A stretch of 64,000 bases of DNA from a bacterium (GCA_021799595.1 JAJZAF010000004.1:1-64000); one strand, 5' to 3'. Shown: positions 49,381-58,655, numbered from the stretch's first letter. Program-made: numbers and translations. Notes: a model not told the origin generated them from the letters alone.

Positions 49381-51069
49381 ATGAATTGGCTCAGTCGAGA
49401 TATTCAAGAATCCAATCACTATAAGTGGGTAGCTCTTGCTAATACGACGCTCGGCGTCATCATGGCAACCATTGACGCATCTATTATGCTTATTGCTCTG
49501 CCAGATATTTTTCGAGGCATTAAGCTCAATCCTTTGCTGCCTGGTAATAGTTTTTATCTGCTTTGGATGATTTTGAGCTTTTTGATTATTAGCAGTGTGC
49601 TAGTTGTCAGCTTTGGTCGACTCGGTGATATGTATGGTCGAGTAAAGATGTACAATCTCGGTTTCGCAATTTACACTGTTGCCTCAATCATGCTAACCAT
49701 TACCTGGATGCATGGAACACACGGAGCTCTTTACCTGGTCATTATGCGTGTCTTCCAGGGGGTAGGGGCTGCCTTTCTCATTGCTAACTCAGCAGCCATT
49801 CTAACCGATGCCTTTCCTGCAAGTCAGCGTGGTATGGCGCTGGGCATCAACAACGTCGCGGCAATCAGCGGCATGTTCATCGGACTGGTACTCGGGGGAC
49901 TACTTGGACCGATCGATTGGCGCTTGATCTTTTTAGTTTCGGTGCCCTTCGGTATCATCGGCACGCTTTGGGCATATTTCATGTTACATGACTCACGCGA
50001 AGCCAATCTGGGGGGTTCAATCGATTGGATTGGTAATATTACATTTGCGCTGGGTCTTGTCCTGATCATGATCGGCATTACCTATGGCATTGAACCTCAC
50101 GGCACGCATACTATGGGATGGAGTAGTCCGGCGGTCATTGGTGAACTCGTTAGTGGCGGATTATTACTTTTAGTATTTCTTATTATTGAGCGTCGGGTGA
50201 AACAGCCCATGTTCCGTTTGCACTTATTTAAAATTAGGGCTTTCACGGCGGGAGTATTGTCTAGTTTCCTCTCAGCCATCGCTCGCGGTGGTTTAATGTT
50301 TATGCTCATTATTTGGCTGCAAGGTATCTGGCTACCAGAGCATGGCTACAGCTTTGATAAAACACCGTTAATGGCAGGTATCTTCATGCTGCCCCTGACT
50401 GCCGGCTTCTTAATAGCGGGCCCTATTTCAGGTATTCTATCTGATAAACTCGGAGCCCGTCCTTTTGCAACGGCTGGTATGCTTGGTTCTGCTGTCTCAT
50501 TTATTATTTTGGATGCTTTTCCAATTAACTTTCATTACGTTTATTTTGCTTTGGTGTTACTGCTCATGGGCATTTCAATGGGCTGTTTCGCATCGCCTAA
50601 TCGAGCCGGCATTATGAACAGTCTACCGGCTGAAGACCGTGGTTCAGGAGGCGGCATGAATGCTACCTTTCAGAATTCGGCTCAGGTGTTATCCATCGGC
50701 ATATTCTTCAGTCTAATGATAGCAGGCTTAAGCACTACGCTGCCAGTCAATCTAGCAAACGGTTTGGTTAAGCACGGTGTGGCACCATCAGTCGCTGCTC
50801 AGGTAGCTCACCTGCCACCGGTATCAGTGCTCTTCTCGGCTTTTCTCGGTTATAGCCCAGTCCAGGAGCTATTGAAACCACAGGTTATTCACTCATTGTC
50901 TACACACAACCAAACAATTATTACCGGACGTAGTTTTTTCCCTAGTCTTATCAGTGAACCGTTTCATGCTGGGCTTCATGAAGCCTTTCTGTTCGCTACT
51001 ATTGCCTGCTTGATAGCTGCAGCTGCTTCATGGGTACGTGGCAAACGCTACATCCATAAAGATGATTAG
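49381..51069 (+). CDS. MFS drug-efflux-type transporter (DHA2/EmrB-like)
   Basis: This 562-aa protein has about 14 membrane helices. It shows the DHA2 N-terminal motif (LGVIMATIDASIMLIALPDI), the MFS loop motif FGRLGDMYGRVKMYNLG and motif C (MFIGLVLGGLLGPIDWRLIFLVSVP, around residues 165-189). Such proteins export drugs or cell-envelope precursors with protons. An AAAGGAG lies 18 nt before the ATG, within a 6-bp AGAAAG/CTTTCT hairpin (about 49350-49375) that may bring it closer. It probably forms a unit with the AbrB-type gene. Confidence 0.9.
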   Translation: MNWLSRDIQESNHYKWVALANTTLGVIMATIDASIMLIALPDIFRGIKLNPLLPGNSFYLLWMILSFLIISSVLVVSFGRLGDMYGRVKMYNLGFAIYTVASIMLTITWMHGTHGALYLVIMRVFQGVGAAFLIANSAAILTDAFPASQRGMALGINNVAAISGMFIGLVLGGLLGPIDWRLIFLVSVPFGIIGTLWAYFMLHDSREANLGGSIDWIGNITFALGLVLIMIGITYGIEPHGTHTMGWSSPAVIGELVSGGLLLLVFLIIERRVKQPMFRLHLFKIRAFTAGVLSSFLSAIARGGLMFMLIIWLQGIWLPEHGYSFDKTPLMAGIFMLPLTAGFLIAGPISGILSDKLGARPFATAGMLGSAVSFIILDAFPINFHYVYFALVLLLMGISMGCFASPNRAGIMNSLPAEDRGSGGGMNATFQNSAQVLSIGIFFSLMIAGLSTTLPVNLANGLVKHGVAPSVAAQVAHLPPVSVLFSAFLGYSPVQELLKPQVIHSLSTHNQTIITGRSFFPSLISEPFHAGLHEAFLFATIACLIAAAASWVRGKRYIHKDD

Positions 51070-51098
51070 GAGCAAGCCTAAGTCCAATAATTCTTGAG

Positions 51099-52247
51099 TT
51101 AGTTAACGAGGGTGATTAACGTTTCAATTACATAGCGCATCTGCCGTTTTGTGGTCTGTCGACCCATGCTAAAACGAAGCGATGAACGTGCGTCTTCATC
51201 ACTAAGACCTATAGCTTTGAGGGTATGCGAGGGAAGCTCTTCACTGGCGGAGCAGGCTGAGCCAGCGGTTGCCTGAATGCCTCGTTGATCTAACTCCATT
51301 AAAAGCCGTTCATTATCGGTTTTCGGCACGGTCAGATGAATATTGTTGACTAGGCGACTATTTCGGGTGCCATTGATGCGAATAGCTGGCAATTTTTTCT
51401 CTAATCCTTCAAAAAAATAGGTTTGCAATAAACTGAGGCGGTGGCTTTCTTCCTGTCTATTGCTTTGCACTATATCCAAAGCGGCAGCTAATCCCAAAAT
51501 AGCAGCAGTATTTTCAGTACCCGATCGAATACCCCGCTCTTGGCCGCCACCGTTAATGAGAGGCAGCAAACGAGTACCGCTATGCACATACAATACCCCG
51601 CTCTGCTTTGGGCCATAAATCTTACCACCATTGATTGTCAGCAAATCGACACCGAGACGACTCACATGGAGATCAAGGTAATTGGCTGCTTGACAAGCAT
51701 CGCTGTGAAAGTAGAGCGGTTGAGTGTTCTTATGCTGCCGGTGACCTCGGGCGGCTTGTATTACTTTTGCCGCTTGTCGCAATGGCTGGATTGTACCAAT
51801 CTCATTATTGACCTGCATAATACTAACAAGCACTGTCTTATCGTCTATCTTTTTCTCAAGATCCTGAAGATCTATTTGGCCATCTTTATGAACAGCTACC
51901 ACACGACAGTCATATTTTTGTGCTGGTTCACGCACTGAAGCATGCTCGATAGCACTGATAACAATATTGCCGTTCGGAAATTCCCGCATCACGCCGTGAA
52001 TGGCCAAGTTATTGGCTTCCGTTCCGCCAGCTGTGAAAATGATTTCTCCACTGTTTGCACCCAGCCAGTGGGCCACACGATGACGAGCATCATCTATGTA
52101 TTCGCGTACTGTCCGAGCTGCCAGATAGGTAGCAGAGGGATTGTGAAACTGAGTTGTCATAAGCGGAGTCATGACCTTAAGAACATATGGATCTATCGGT
52201 GTCGCTGCTGCATAGTCTAAATAGACAGGTAATGATGGCTGCCTCAT
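51099..52247 (-). CDS. Cysteine desulfurase (NifS/IscS type)
   Basis: This 382-aa PLP enzyme takes sulfur from cysteine for Fe-S clusters or tRNA thiolation. It has the start motif VYLDYAAATPID, the aspartate/His region HSDACQAANYLDLHV, the PLP lysine in TINGGKIYGPKQSG and the active-site cysteine loop GSACSASEELPSHTL. No scaffold gene (iscU) is close; the thiouridylase MnmA gene at 41-42 kb is a possible client. The ATG overlaps the tatD stop. Confidence 0.93.
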   Translation of the reverse strand: MRQPSLPVYLDYAAATPIDPYVLKVMTPLMTTQFHNPSATYLAARTVREYIDDARHRVAHWLGANSGEIIFTAGGTEANNLAIHGVMREFPNGNIVISAIEHASVREPAQKYDCRVVAVHKDGQIDLQDLEKKIDDKTVLVSIMQVNNEIGTIQPLRQAAKVIQAARGHRQHKNTQPLYFHSDACQAANYLDLHVSRLGVDLLTINGGKIYGPKQSGVLYVHSGTRLLPLINGGGQERGIRSGTENTAAILGLAAALDIVQSNRQEESHRLSLLQTYFFEGLEKKLPAIRINGTRNSRLVNNIHLTVPKTDNERLLMELDQRGIQATAGSACSASEELPSHTLKAIGLSDEDARSSLRFSMGRQTTKRQMRYVIETLITLVN

Positions 52248-53059
52248 TTTTCAAGTCCAAATAGATTGCACGCCGAATTAGTTGTGATTGATGCAATCTC
52301 AGCAAGCTCAGTTTGTCTGAGATCAGCTAGAAACGAAGCAATGAGAGCAATATTCCTCGGCTCGTTGACCTTACCCCGATACGGTACCGGAGTCAGATAT
52401 GGTGCGTCCGTCTCAAGCAGTATACGCTCCAGTGGTACTTCATTAAAAAGTTCACGTTTAGTTGAATCTTTCATAAACGTCACAATACCGTTCACACCAA
52501 TATATAAGTCACGGGCAAGTGCTTTATTGAGATTATCACGATTATCTGTGTAACTATGAAGTACCCCGCGAATACTAGAGTAGCTATCAAAGATGGGCCA
52601 GAAGTCAGAAAAGGCATCCCTAACATGGAAGACAATGGGCAGACTAGCTGAGAGAGCCAGTTCAATCTGGAAACGAAGCAGTTTAATCTGATCCTCTTTT
52701 GGCGAGTGTAAGTAGTAATAGTCAAGTCCGCATTCCCCGATCGCCACCACTTTTTTCGCTGCTATAAGGCTCTCAAAACCCGATTGCCAGTTTTTATCTT
52801 TGTACAGTTTGGTTTCGTGTGGATGAATACCGATGGCCGCAAAGCAACCTTGCCGATTCTGCACCGACTGCACAGCCAGTTGACTGTCAGTTGGATCACA
52901 ACCGACTACAATCAGACGATTTACGTTTGCCTTTCGTGCTCTCTCTATGACGTTATCAACTGTTATCGTACTGTCCTTTGCCCATAACTGCCGGGTTATC
53001 GTCTCGCCTTGACTGCTGCCGATTGACTGAATATGACAGTGAGTATCTATCAGTTCCAT
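52244..53059 (-). CDS. tatD: TatD family metal-dependent deoxyribonuclease
   Basis: This 271-aa TIM-barrel hydrolase has the metal motifs LIDTHCHI, GECGLDYY, PIVFHVRDA, and LLETDAPYLTPVPYRG, all in the expected order. TatD enzymes act as 3' exonucleases in DNA repair. It lies 13 nt after metG, a pairing found in many bacteria, and overlaps the cysteine desulfurase gene. Confidence 0.95.
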   Translation of the reverse strand: MELIDTHCHIQSIGSSQGETITRQLWAKDSTITVDNVIERARKANVNRLIVVGCDPTDSQLAVQSVQNRQGCFAAIGIHPHETKLYKDKNWQSGFESLIAAKKVVAIGECGLDYYYLHSPKEDQIKLLRFQIELALSASLPIVFHVRDAFSDFWPIFDSYSSIRGVLHSYTDNRDNLNKALARDLYIGVNGIVTFMKDSTKRELFNEVPLERILLETDAPYLTPVPYRGKVNEPRNIALIASFLADLRQTELAEIASITTNSACNLFGLEK

Positions 53060-53072
53060 TTACGTGCTTACC

Positions 53073-54530
53073 TTAGTCAACTTTGGGTTTAGCAATAGAT
53101 TCTTTCCTCGGGAAAAGTACTGTGTTTGCCAGATTGACTTTTCCGTCTTTAAAAGTAGCATGTATTTTCTGGGCAGTATCGGGCAGAAACGGTTCCAGAA
53201 GGTGAGCAATAGTTATCAGTGAGCCGACTTGGTAGCTTAATACTTCCTTCAAATGCTCCTGGTCGTCAGCAGCTGCAATTTCCCAAGGTTTTTCTTCATC
53301 AATATATTGATTAAGTCCGCGTACCTGCTCCCAGACGTCATCCAGTGCCCGGTCAAATCGACAATCGTTTAAGGCTTGCTCGTAATCCGCGGCGTCGTGT
53401 TCGGCTAGTTTTATCTGACCGACAGATCCGTTGAGATATTTTTTTATCATCACAGCCGTGCGTTGAACAGCATTGCCGAGTTCATTAGCCAACTCACCAT
53501 TATATGTATCATTTAACCGTTGCCAACTAAAATCGCCATCTTCATAGGAGGGCACGTGACGAAGAAAGAAATAACGACAACCATCAATGCCGTAGTCTTT
53601 GACAATATCTGCGGGATGTAAGACGTTACCAACGGATTTACTCATCTTCTGTCCCTCATAAGTAATAAAACTATGAACGAACAGGGTCTTAGGTAATGCG
53701 ATATCAAGACTCATCAGCATAGCCGGCCAGATAGCAGCATGAAAACGCAAAATATCTTTGCCAATAACCTGAACATCTGCAGGCCAAAAGGCTTTGAAGT
53801 CTTCGTGTTCGGGATATCCGAGTACGGTAATGTAGTTCATGAGTGCTTCGAACCAGACATACATAACTTGTGAACTATCGCCGGGCACACCAATTCCCCA
53901 GGAAATCTTATCTTTCGGGCGAGAAATACTGATGTCCTCTAGCCCGCTTTTGAGGAGTGACAGGATTTCATTACGACGAGAGATAGGGATAATTCTAAAG
54001 CTTTCGTCTTCAATTACAGCCATAATTTTTTCAGTGTAGGCACTTAGCTTAAAAAAGTAGTTTTCCTCTTCAATATGCTCATATGGCAATTTGTGGGCTG
54101 GGCAAACACCGCCGTTTGCTTTTACTTCATTATCGGTGAAGAATGCCTCATCACCGGTACAGTACCATCCTTTGTAGCTTCCTTTGTATATGTCTTTGCT
54201 GAGCATTTTCCAGATTAGTTGTGCACGTTGTTCATGGCTTGGATCAGTAGTACGGATAAAACGGTTGTTGCTGATATTGAGAAGTTTCTTAAGTTCGGCA
54301 AATCGTTTTGCTACTTGGTCAGTATAGGCTTTTGGTTCAAGCTTCAAACTGGCAGCCTTATCGGCAATCTTGCCCCCATGCTCATCGGTACCAGTACTAA
54401 AGATCACGTCATTTCCCTGCTGGCGAGCCCAGCGAGCCAGCACATCTCCATAAAGAAGCTCCATAGCAAAACCGATGTGGGGATCAGCATTGACATAGGG
54501 AATAGACGTAGTAACAAAGTATTTGCTCAT
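53073..54530 (-). CDS. metG: Methionyl-tRNA synthetase
   Basis: MetRS charges initiator and elongator tRNA-Met. The 485-aa product has the class I signature PYVNADPHIGFAME, one zinc-knuckle-like region (CTGDEAFF and CPAH) and the KMSKS motif (GQKMSKSVGNV). It ends with the anticodon-binding helical domain and lacks the C-terminal dimerisation domain of the long form. TACAAT and AGGGGA lie just before the ATG, giving a leader of only a few nucleotides. Confidence 0.96.
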   Translation of the reverse strand: MSKYFVTTSIPYVNADPHIGFAMELLYGDVLARWARQQGNDVIFSTGTDEHGGKIADKAASLKLEPKAYTDQVAKRFAELKKLLNISNNRFIRTTDPSHEQRAQLIWKMLSKDIYKGSYKGWYCTGDEAFFTDNEVKANGGVCPAHKLPYEHIEEENYFFKLSAYTEKIMAVIEDESFRIIPISRRNEILSLLKSGLEDISISRPKDKISWGIGVPGDSSQVMYVWFEALMNYITVLGYPEHEDFKAFWPADVQVIGKDILRFHAAIWPAMLMSLDIALPKTLFVHSFITYEGQKMSKSVGNVLHPADIVKDYGIDGCRYFFLRHVPSYEDGDFSWQRLNDTYNGELANELGNAVQRTAVMIKKYLNGSVGQIKLAEHDAADYEQALNDCRFDRALDDVWEQVRGLNQYIDEEKPWEIAAADDQEHLKEVLSYQVGSLITIAHLLEPFLPDTAQKIHATFKDGKVNLANTVLFPRKESIAKPKVD

Positions 54531-54646
54531 AAACTTCCCCTATTGTACCTGGGGAATACCAGAAATGCATCTTCTTGTGTATTAGTAAGCTTAATTCATA
54601 TTATTTATCCAATAACAACGGTTTGATGCCTGCTATAAAACTGTAG

Positions 54647-54670
54647 CGTTTACCACCCTTGTGGCAAACG
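54647..54670. other. Hairpin in the metG upstream gap
   Basis: CGTTTACCAC (54647-54656) pairs with GTGGCAAACG (54661-54670), nine of ten positions, around loop CCTT. It lies in the 289-bp gap between the pilin-like gene and metG. Read on the minus strand it contains AAGGGTGGTA, similar to but not matching a T-box core. It may terminate the pilin-like transcript. The rest of this gap holds nothing I can identify. Confidence 0.35.
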
Positions 54671-54819
54671 TAGAGACTTACTGCAAGGACTTTCCGTATT
54701 GCATAAACAAACAAAAATCGTCACCATAGCTTGATCACCACACCCTGTCTCGTCTTTGGTGTTAATAAGGTCAACTTTTGGTATGGGAATGTTCTGCACC
54801 ATAAATCAAGACCCTTGTT

Positions 54820-55611
54820 TTACGGACTATACGTCACACTATCTAGTATTTGGGTAGCAGTCTGAACTTCTGAGCTATTGAGCCAGGCCTCTGCGGCAGC
54901 GCTGCTAGTAAATATATTACCATCTGGAGCGCCGTTCGCTTCCGTGACTGCCAATAGCTGTTGACCGATGTTGCTGGGTCGTTCAGGATTAGTAAATTGA
55001 TGATACGGAGGCTCACTACTTGATGCAATAGTGGTTCCAGCAGTAAATGCTGTGTTGCTACCATCAAGTGAATGCGCCGCTGAAGTTAGCGTCACAAAAT
55101 CCTCCACTGTATATTCTGGTGGTGAGCCTCCCAAATTATCTATAAGCCGTACAACTTCCATAGCCGGTATTGCTGTTGTTGATACACCTGCTACTGTGAT
55201 GTCCTCACTACGTCTTATCCCGGTAACTGACGCACTCGGTAGGTAAAGAACTTTCACACTGCCAGATGGACTGGTAATTACATCAACCTCTTGGCCCTCA
55301 CTACTACTGCCTGGTGCATTGGTAGACTGTGTCAGTTTCCAAGTTGGCGGATACATGAGACAAAGGCCACCGTAGCTCGAGCAGAAAGAAAGCCAGCCTG
55401 CATATTGTGCAGGGTTAGGGCTTTGAACTGTTTTGGTGGAGGTTATAGGCGGATGAGTGCTATGCAAATCTTTCGTGGAGGGTCTCGAGTGACGATCCAC
55501 TAACCAGCCAACTGCTACGATGAGGACAACTATAACAATAACACCATAGGTCTCTAAGAGAGTAAAACCGTTCTGGCAAAGACGCCATATAACATGAGCA
55601 GGTTGTTTCAT
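54820..55611 (-). CDS. Type IV pilin-like protein
   Basis: This 263-aa protein has the prepilin cleavage motif NGFTLLE (Gly before Phe, Glu at +5) followed by a hydrophobic N-terminal helix (about residues 16-40), as in type IV pilins and pseudopilins. The remainder is Ser/Thr-rich with two Cys residues in FCSSYGGLCLMYPP. No prepilin peptidase, PilB or PilC gene is near. The leader before the cleavage site is about 14 residues. The gene starts 22 bp after the trehalase gene. Confidence 0.75.
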   Translation of the reverse strand: MKQPAHVIWRLCQNGFTLLETYGVIVIVVLIVAVGWLVDRHSRPSTKDLHSTHPPITSTKTVQSPNPAQYAGWLSFCSSYGGLCLMYPPTWKLTQSTNAPGSSSEGQEVDVITSPSGSVKVLYLPSASVTGIRRSEDITVAGVSTTAIPAMEVVRLIDNLGGSPPEYTVEDFVTLTSAAHSLDGSNTAFTAGTTIASSSEPPYHQFTNPERPSNIGQQLLAVTEANGAPDGNIFTSSAAAEAWLNSSEVQTATQILDSVTYSP

Positions 55612-55633
55612 GCTGCTTTAAGCATAAGCTTAC

Positions 55634-56920
55634 TTATTGCGACTGGTCAATGTATTTCTGACAGAAGCACTCAAAGATAGAATTAGTCCACCCAAAACCA
55701 GTCTGACTTGGATAAAGCCCTTTGAGTGGCGGCTTTTCTGGTGAGACAACATTATATTTTTCCAGAAAGAGATGCTGGGCGTTAAACCACTGACAGTTAG
55801 TTTTCAGCCATTTTATAGCGATGCGTCGAGCTTCTTGGTGATAACCATAACGTTCCAGTCCTTTAATAACGAGAAAATGCAACGGAGCCCAGCCATTCGG
55901 GTAAGCCCATTGGGTGGGCAGACTGCCTAATACAAATTGACCAAGCGGTAATGCGTCGGTCGTACTCAAACCACCTTTATGTTCAAACCGATGCAAACCT
56001 TTGACGAGTGAAGAAGCTTGATGCTGATCTACCATACCAGCCCAGAGAGGATAGTACGAAGCCAAACTAGACGTTGACCCCCGTTTTCGTTTGACATAGT
56101 TGTAATCATAATATAAGCCTCGCAGGCGGTCCCACATTAATTGATCCATAATGAGCTTCCTCTGCCGCGCGACATCTTCCCATTGAGCCGCCTTCCTGTC
56201 ATCTCCCCAAATGCGGGCAGCACGGGCAAAGTCCATTTCATATTTGTAGAGAAGCGCATTAAGGTCAACAGGTAAATAATTGAGGGCCCGGCGATCAAAA
56301 CGCGGCGTCATATCCCAACCACTCTCCGCTTCAGCCAGATCGTGCAAGTAATTAATGTCGTAGTAGCGACTTAGTCCTTTGTATACTAGACGCTCATTCG
56401 GCTTCTTTATCCCCATCCAGACTATCTGGTATTCTTCTTCTGCGACAGATATAACTTCCTTTAGCCACTTATCGCCCATGCTATAAGTGTTGTAGACATC
56501 AAAAATAAAAGAAGTCAGAAATGGCGGTTGAGAGCGACCAGTCAAATAGGTCCGGGAAGCATTCGGAATAATTTTAAAACGTTTGAAGAGAAAAATGAGG
56601 TCTTCCAAAATACCAACTACCAATTCTTTATGGTCATCATCCAATATGGCCTGCACCATAAAGTAGCTATCCCAGTAATAAAGCTCGTTGTAATCGAAGC
56701 CGGTTTTAGCCCGATATGACGGCACGAGATATGGCTTTGGTAAGCCGAGCAAACTTTCATCATCCTTAGGGTGAAACCGTTCCATTTTCTCCCAATAGGC
56801 GGCAATATAGGCGCGGGCTTCTTTGACATCATCGTCTGTTAAGTCCTTATCGACTCGGAATGATAACAAATTGCGGGCGACAAAGTTTTTTAAATCTCTG
56901 GCTGCACGTGTTGGTAACAT
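55634..56920 (-). CDS. Trehalase-like glycoside hydrolase (GH37)
   Basis: GH37 trehalases split trehalose into two glucoses. This 428-aa protein has ELYYWDSYFMVQ (family signature ExYxWDxY), the catalytic-Asp region ESGWDMTPRF, and QWAYPNGWAPLHFLVIKGL (family signature QWDxPxGWAP, with Ala for Asp). It ends GFGWTNSIFECF. There is no signal peptide, so it should be cytosolic. The start at ATG 56920 has AAGGA directly before it, which is close. GH63-like relatives are a possible alternative, and the substrate should be regarded as likely trehalose only. Confidence 0.8.
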   Translation of the reverse strand: MLPTRAARDLKNFVARNLLSFRVDKDLTDDDVKEARAYIAAYWEKMERFHPKDDESLLGLPKPYLVPSYRAKTGFDYNELYYWDSYFMVQAILDDDHKELVVGILEDLIFLFKRFKIIPNASRTYLTGRSQPPFLTSFIFDVYNTYSMGDKWLKEVISVAEEEYQIVWMGIKKPNERLVYKGLSRYYDINYLHDLAEAESGWDMTPRFDRRALNYLPVDLNALLYKYEMDFARAARIWGDDRKAAQWEDVARQRKLIMDQLMWDRLRGLYYDYNYVKRKRGSTSSLASYYPLWAGMVDQHQASSLVKGLHRFEHKGGLSTTDALPLGQFVLGSLPTQWAYPNGWAPLHFLVIKGLERYGYHQEARRIAIKWLKTNCQWFNAQHLFLEKYNVVSPEKPPLKGLYPSQTGFGWTNSIFECFCQKYIDQSQ

Positions 56921-57226
56921 TCCTTAAGCCTACGGCTGGTGCACCTACTACGTCAAGAAATTTGTCTTTTAGCTTGTTTTACAGGAACGCTTATCTTACA
57001 GCATCTATGACAATGAGGAGGAGCGAACGAGTAAAAACGGTAGAGCGATCAGTATTAGGTTTTAGAAAGTGGAAACTTTGGTTGTTTTTTTCGTGGTAGT
57101 TATTATTGCAGACGTTGGTTGACGCATATACGACTTCCATCATCAAAAGATCACAAGCAACAAGACGAGGTTGTACCTTAATCAATAACAAACGTCCATA
57201 ATTCAACCATTGCCGTCAACGCCACC
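56921..57226. other. 306-bp gap before the two small plus-strand genes
   Basis: Short fragments on the plus strand look weakly protein-like, including a 30-codon frame at about 57006 (MTMRRSERVKTVERS) and an overlapping hydrophobic stretch at 57068-57110. They could be remains of a small membrane protein with a frameshift. I cannot support a gene here. Confidence 0.3.
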
Positions 57227-57367
57227 ATGCCAAACGAAACAGGTAACGCTGGTCTTCAGGCCGGTCTCAGCAATGTAGTTAATGCTCTTGGTCAGAGTAG
57301 TGAAGATCTCAGCGCCACCAACAGTAGTTTGCATGACCAATCCACAATGACAACAGTACAGCAATAA
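57227..57367 (+). CDS. 46-aa polar peptide gene ahead of a secreted coiled-coil protein
   Basis: ATG 57227 to TAA 57365-57367 encodes MPNETGNAGLQAGLSN and onward, a Ser/Asn/Gln/Thr-rich peptide with a helical heptad feel and no Cys or Trp. Its composition resembles the 258-aa downstream protein, from which it is separated by 14 nt that carry the downstream ribosome binding site. A CATAAT lies about 30 nt upstream; no good ribosome binding site is seen. It may be a real small gene or the remnant of a duplicated copy of the downstream protein. Confidence 0.4.
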   Translation: MPNETGNAGLQAGLSNVVNALGQSSEDLSATNSSLHDQSTMTTVQQ

Positions 57368-57381
57368 AGAAAGGAGTATTT

Positions 57382-58158
57382 ATGAAAATCGTTTACATAA
57401 AACACTACATCTTCGGCCTTTTTACCTTACTGACACTTGCTGGTCTTATCAGTGTGCCTGTCAGTGCTCTTACGAGCAACAACATAACCACGAAAGCAGA
57501 TAAAAGCAGTAACGATGTGGCAACCAGTGCAGACCGACTGCAACTCATTATTAGCCATGGCAACACAGAAATTGAGCGACGCTTGACAACACTCAAGGCA
57601 TTGGATAGTAAAATTGCCAGTGCCACAAAGCTCAGCAGCAGCGATTCCAGCCAGCTTACTAATAACGTCAACTCAGATATTAGTCAGTTGACGACTCTAA
57701 AGACGCAGCTTGATGGTGCCACAACCATCTCGGCTGCCATTAGTGATACACGGGCTGTTATTCTTGATTATAGAGTCTACGTCTTGCTTGTCCCCCAGGT
57801 CAACCTTATAAAAACAGCTGGCGATCAGCAAGCTACCGAAGCTAAGCTAACAAACCTTGCCGACAAGTTAAGTTCTCGTCTCACGACTGACAGTCAAGCC
57901 GGTGCTGACGTTGCAAGCCTTGAGAGCCTTTTAAGTGACCTCAACAGTAAGGTAAAGGCAGCACAAGGAATTAGTAGCAGCATTGAGACTGGCGTTATTA
58001 GTTTGACGCCCAGCGACTACAATACGAACCATGATGTACTGAGCGGTGACCGTAACCAACTTGAAACTGCGCAGAGCGACATTAAGGGCGCGATTAGTGA
58101 TGCTCAGAGTATCATATCCCAGCTAAAGAACAGCTCAACGAGCTCTTCAGCTAAGTAA
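57382..58158 (+). CDS. Secreted Ser/Thr-rich coiled-coil protein
   Basis: This 258-aa protein has a signal peptide (hydrophobic core about residues 9-28, likely cleavage near VSALT). A long helical region follows, rich in Ser, Thr, Asp and Gln with heptad-like spacing of Leu and Ile (LTTLKALDSKIASATKL, LTNLADKLSSRLTTD), and a Ser-rich tail. No Cys and no enzymatic motif are present. GAAAGGAG lies 6 nt before the ATG. It may be a surface filament or spacer protein; I do not recognise a named family. Confidence 0.65.
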   Translation: MKIVYIKHYIFGLFTLLTLAGLISVPVSALTSNNITTKADKSSNDVATSADRLQLIISHGNTEIERRLTTLKALDSKIASATKLSSSDSSQLTNNVNSDISQLTTLKTQLDGATTISAAISDTRAVILDYRVYVLLVPQVNLIKTAGDQQATEAKLTNLADKLSSRLTTDSQAGADVASLESLLSDLNSKVKAAQGISSSIETGVISLTPSDYNTNHDVLSGDRNQLETAQSDIKGAISDAQSIISQLKNSSTSSSAK

Positions 58159-58191
58159 GTTCAACGTAGAAATTAGAAATACTTTTTATTT

Positions 58192-58470
58192 TTAAGAGCG
58201 ATTGCTGTTGTTGCCGTTATTTTCTCGCGGCCGAGCTTCATTGACCACAATCGAGCGACCATCGAGCTCTTTGCCATTTAATTGCTCAATGGCTGCTTTG
58301 GCCTCTTCGTCAGTGGACATTTCAACAAAACCGAAGCCTTTGCTGCGGTTTGTTTCCCGATCCACTATTACGTTTGCAGATAATACAGTGCCGACTCCTG
58401 CAAAAAAGTCACGAAGACTATCATCATTAGTCGCCCAAGCGAGCGAGCCGACAAATAACTTGTTTGCCAT
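58192..58470 (-). CDS. RNA-binding protein with an RRM domain
   Basis: This 92-aa protein is a single RRM with RNP2 LFVGSL and RNP1 KGFGFVEM, and a short Arg/Asn-rich tail. Such small RRM proteins in bacteria are linked to cold shock or RNA handling. ATG 58470 is chosen because it begins the canonical MANKLFVGSL start and has AAAGGA just upstream; a longer frame to 58539 is unlikely. It is convergent with the secreted coiled-coil gene. Confidence 0.9.
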   Translation of the reverse strand: MANKLFVGSLAWATNDDSLRDFFAGVGTVLSANVIVDRETNRSKGFGFVEMSTDEEAKAAIEQLNGKELDGRSIVVNEARPRENNGNNSNRS

Positions 58471-58655
58471 ATCCTTTACTTTCTTATCGTGTATAACCTG
58501 AGGCAATCTGGCAAACCAGTGAGCTGCACCTCTTGACACGCACTTAATTTACTGACTTTATCTAGTTTGCAGCTTATCTAGTGCTGGAAGTGTAGCAAGG
58601 GCAATAGTTGCCTGTCAACCAATAAGGCCTGAGATGTAAGCTAAATCGGTCCATA

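Noticed and set aside
54531-54680. T-box riboswitch ahead of metG (minus strand AAGGGTGGTA resembles the T-box core)
   Set aside because: The rest of the core (ACCGCG) does not match, no specifier stem is visible, and the motif is fully used in a simple local hairpin.
54680-54720. RNase P RNA (GGAAAGTCC on the minus strand)
   Set aside because: Only nine bases match and the other conserved regions of RNase P RNA are missing.
57006-57099. 30-codon plus-strand frame MTMRRSERVKTVERS
   Set aside because: There is no ribosome binding site or known homologue, and its end collides with an overlapping hydrophobic frame; too weak to annotate.
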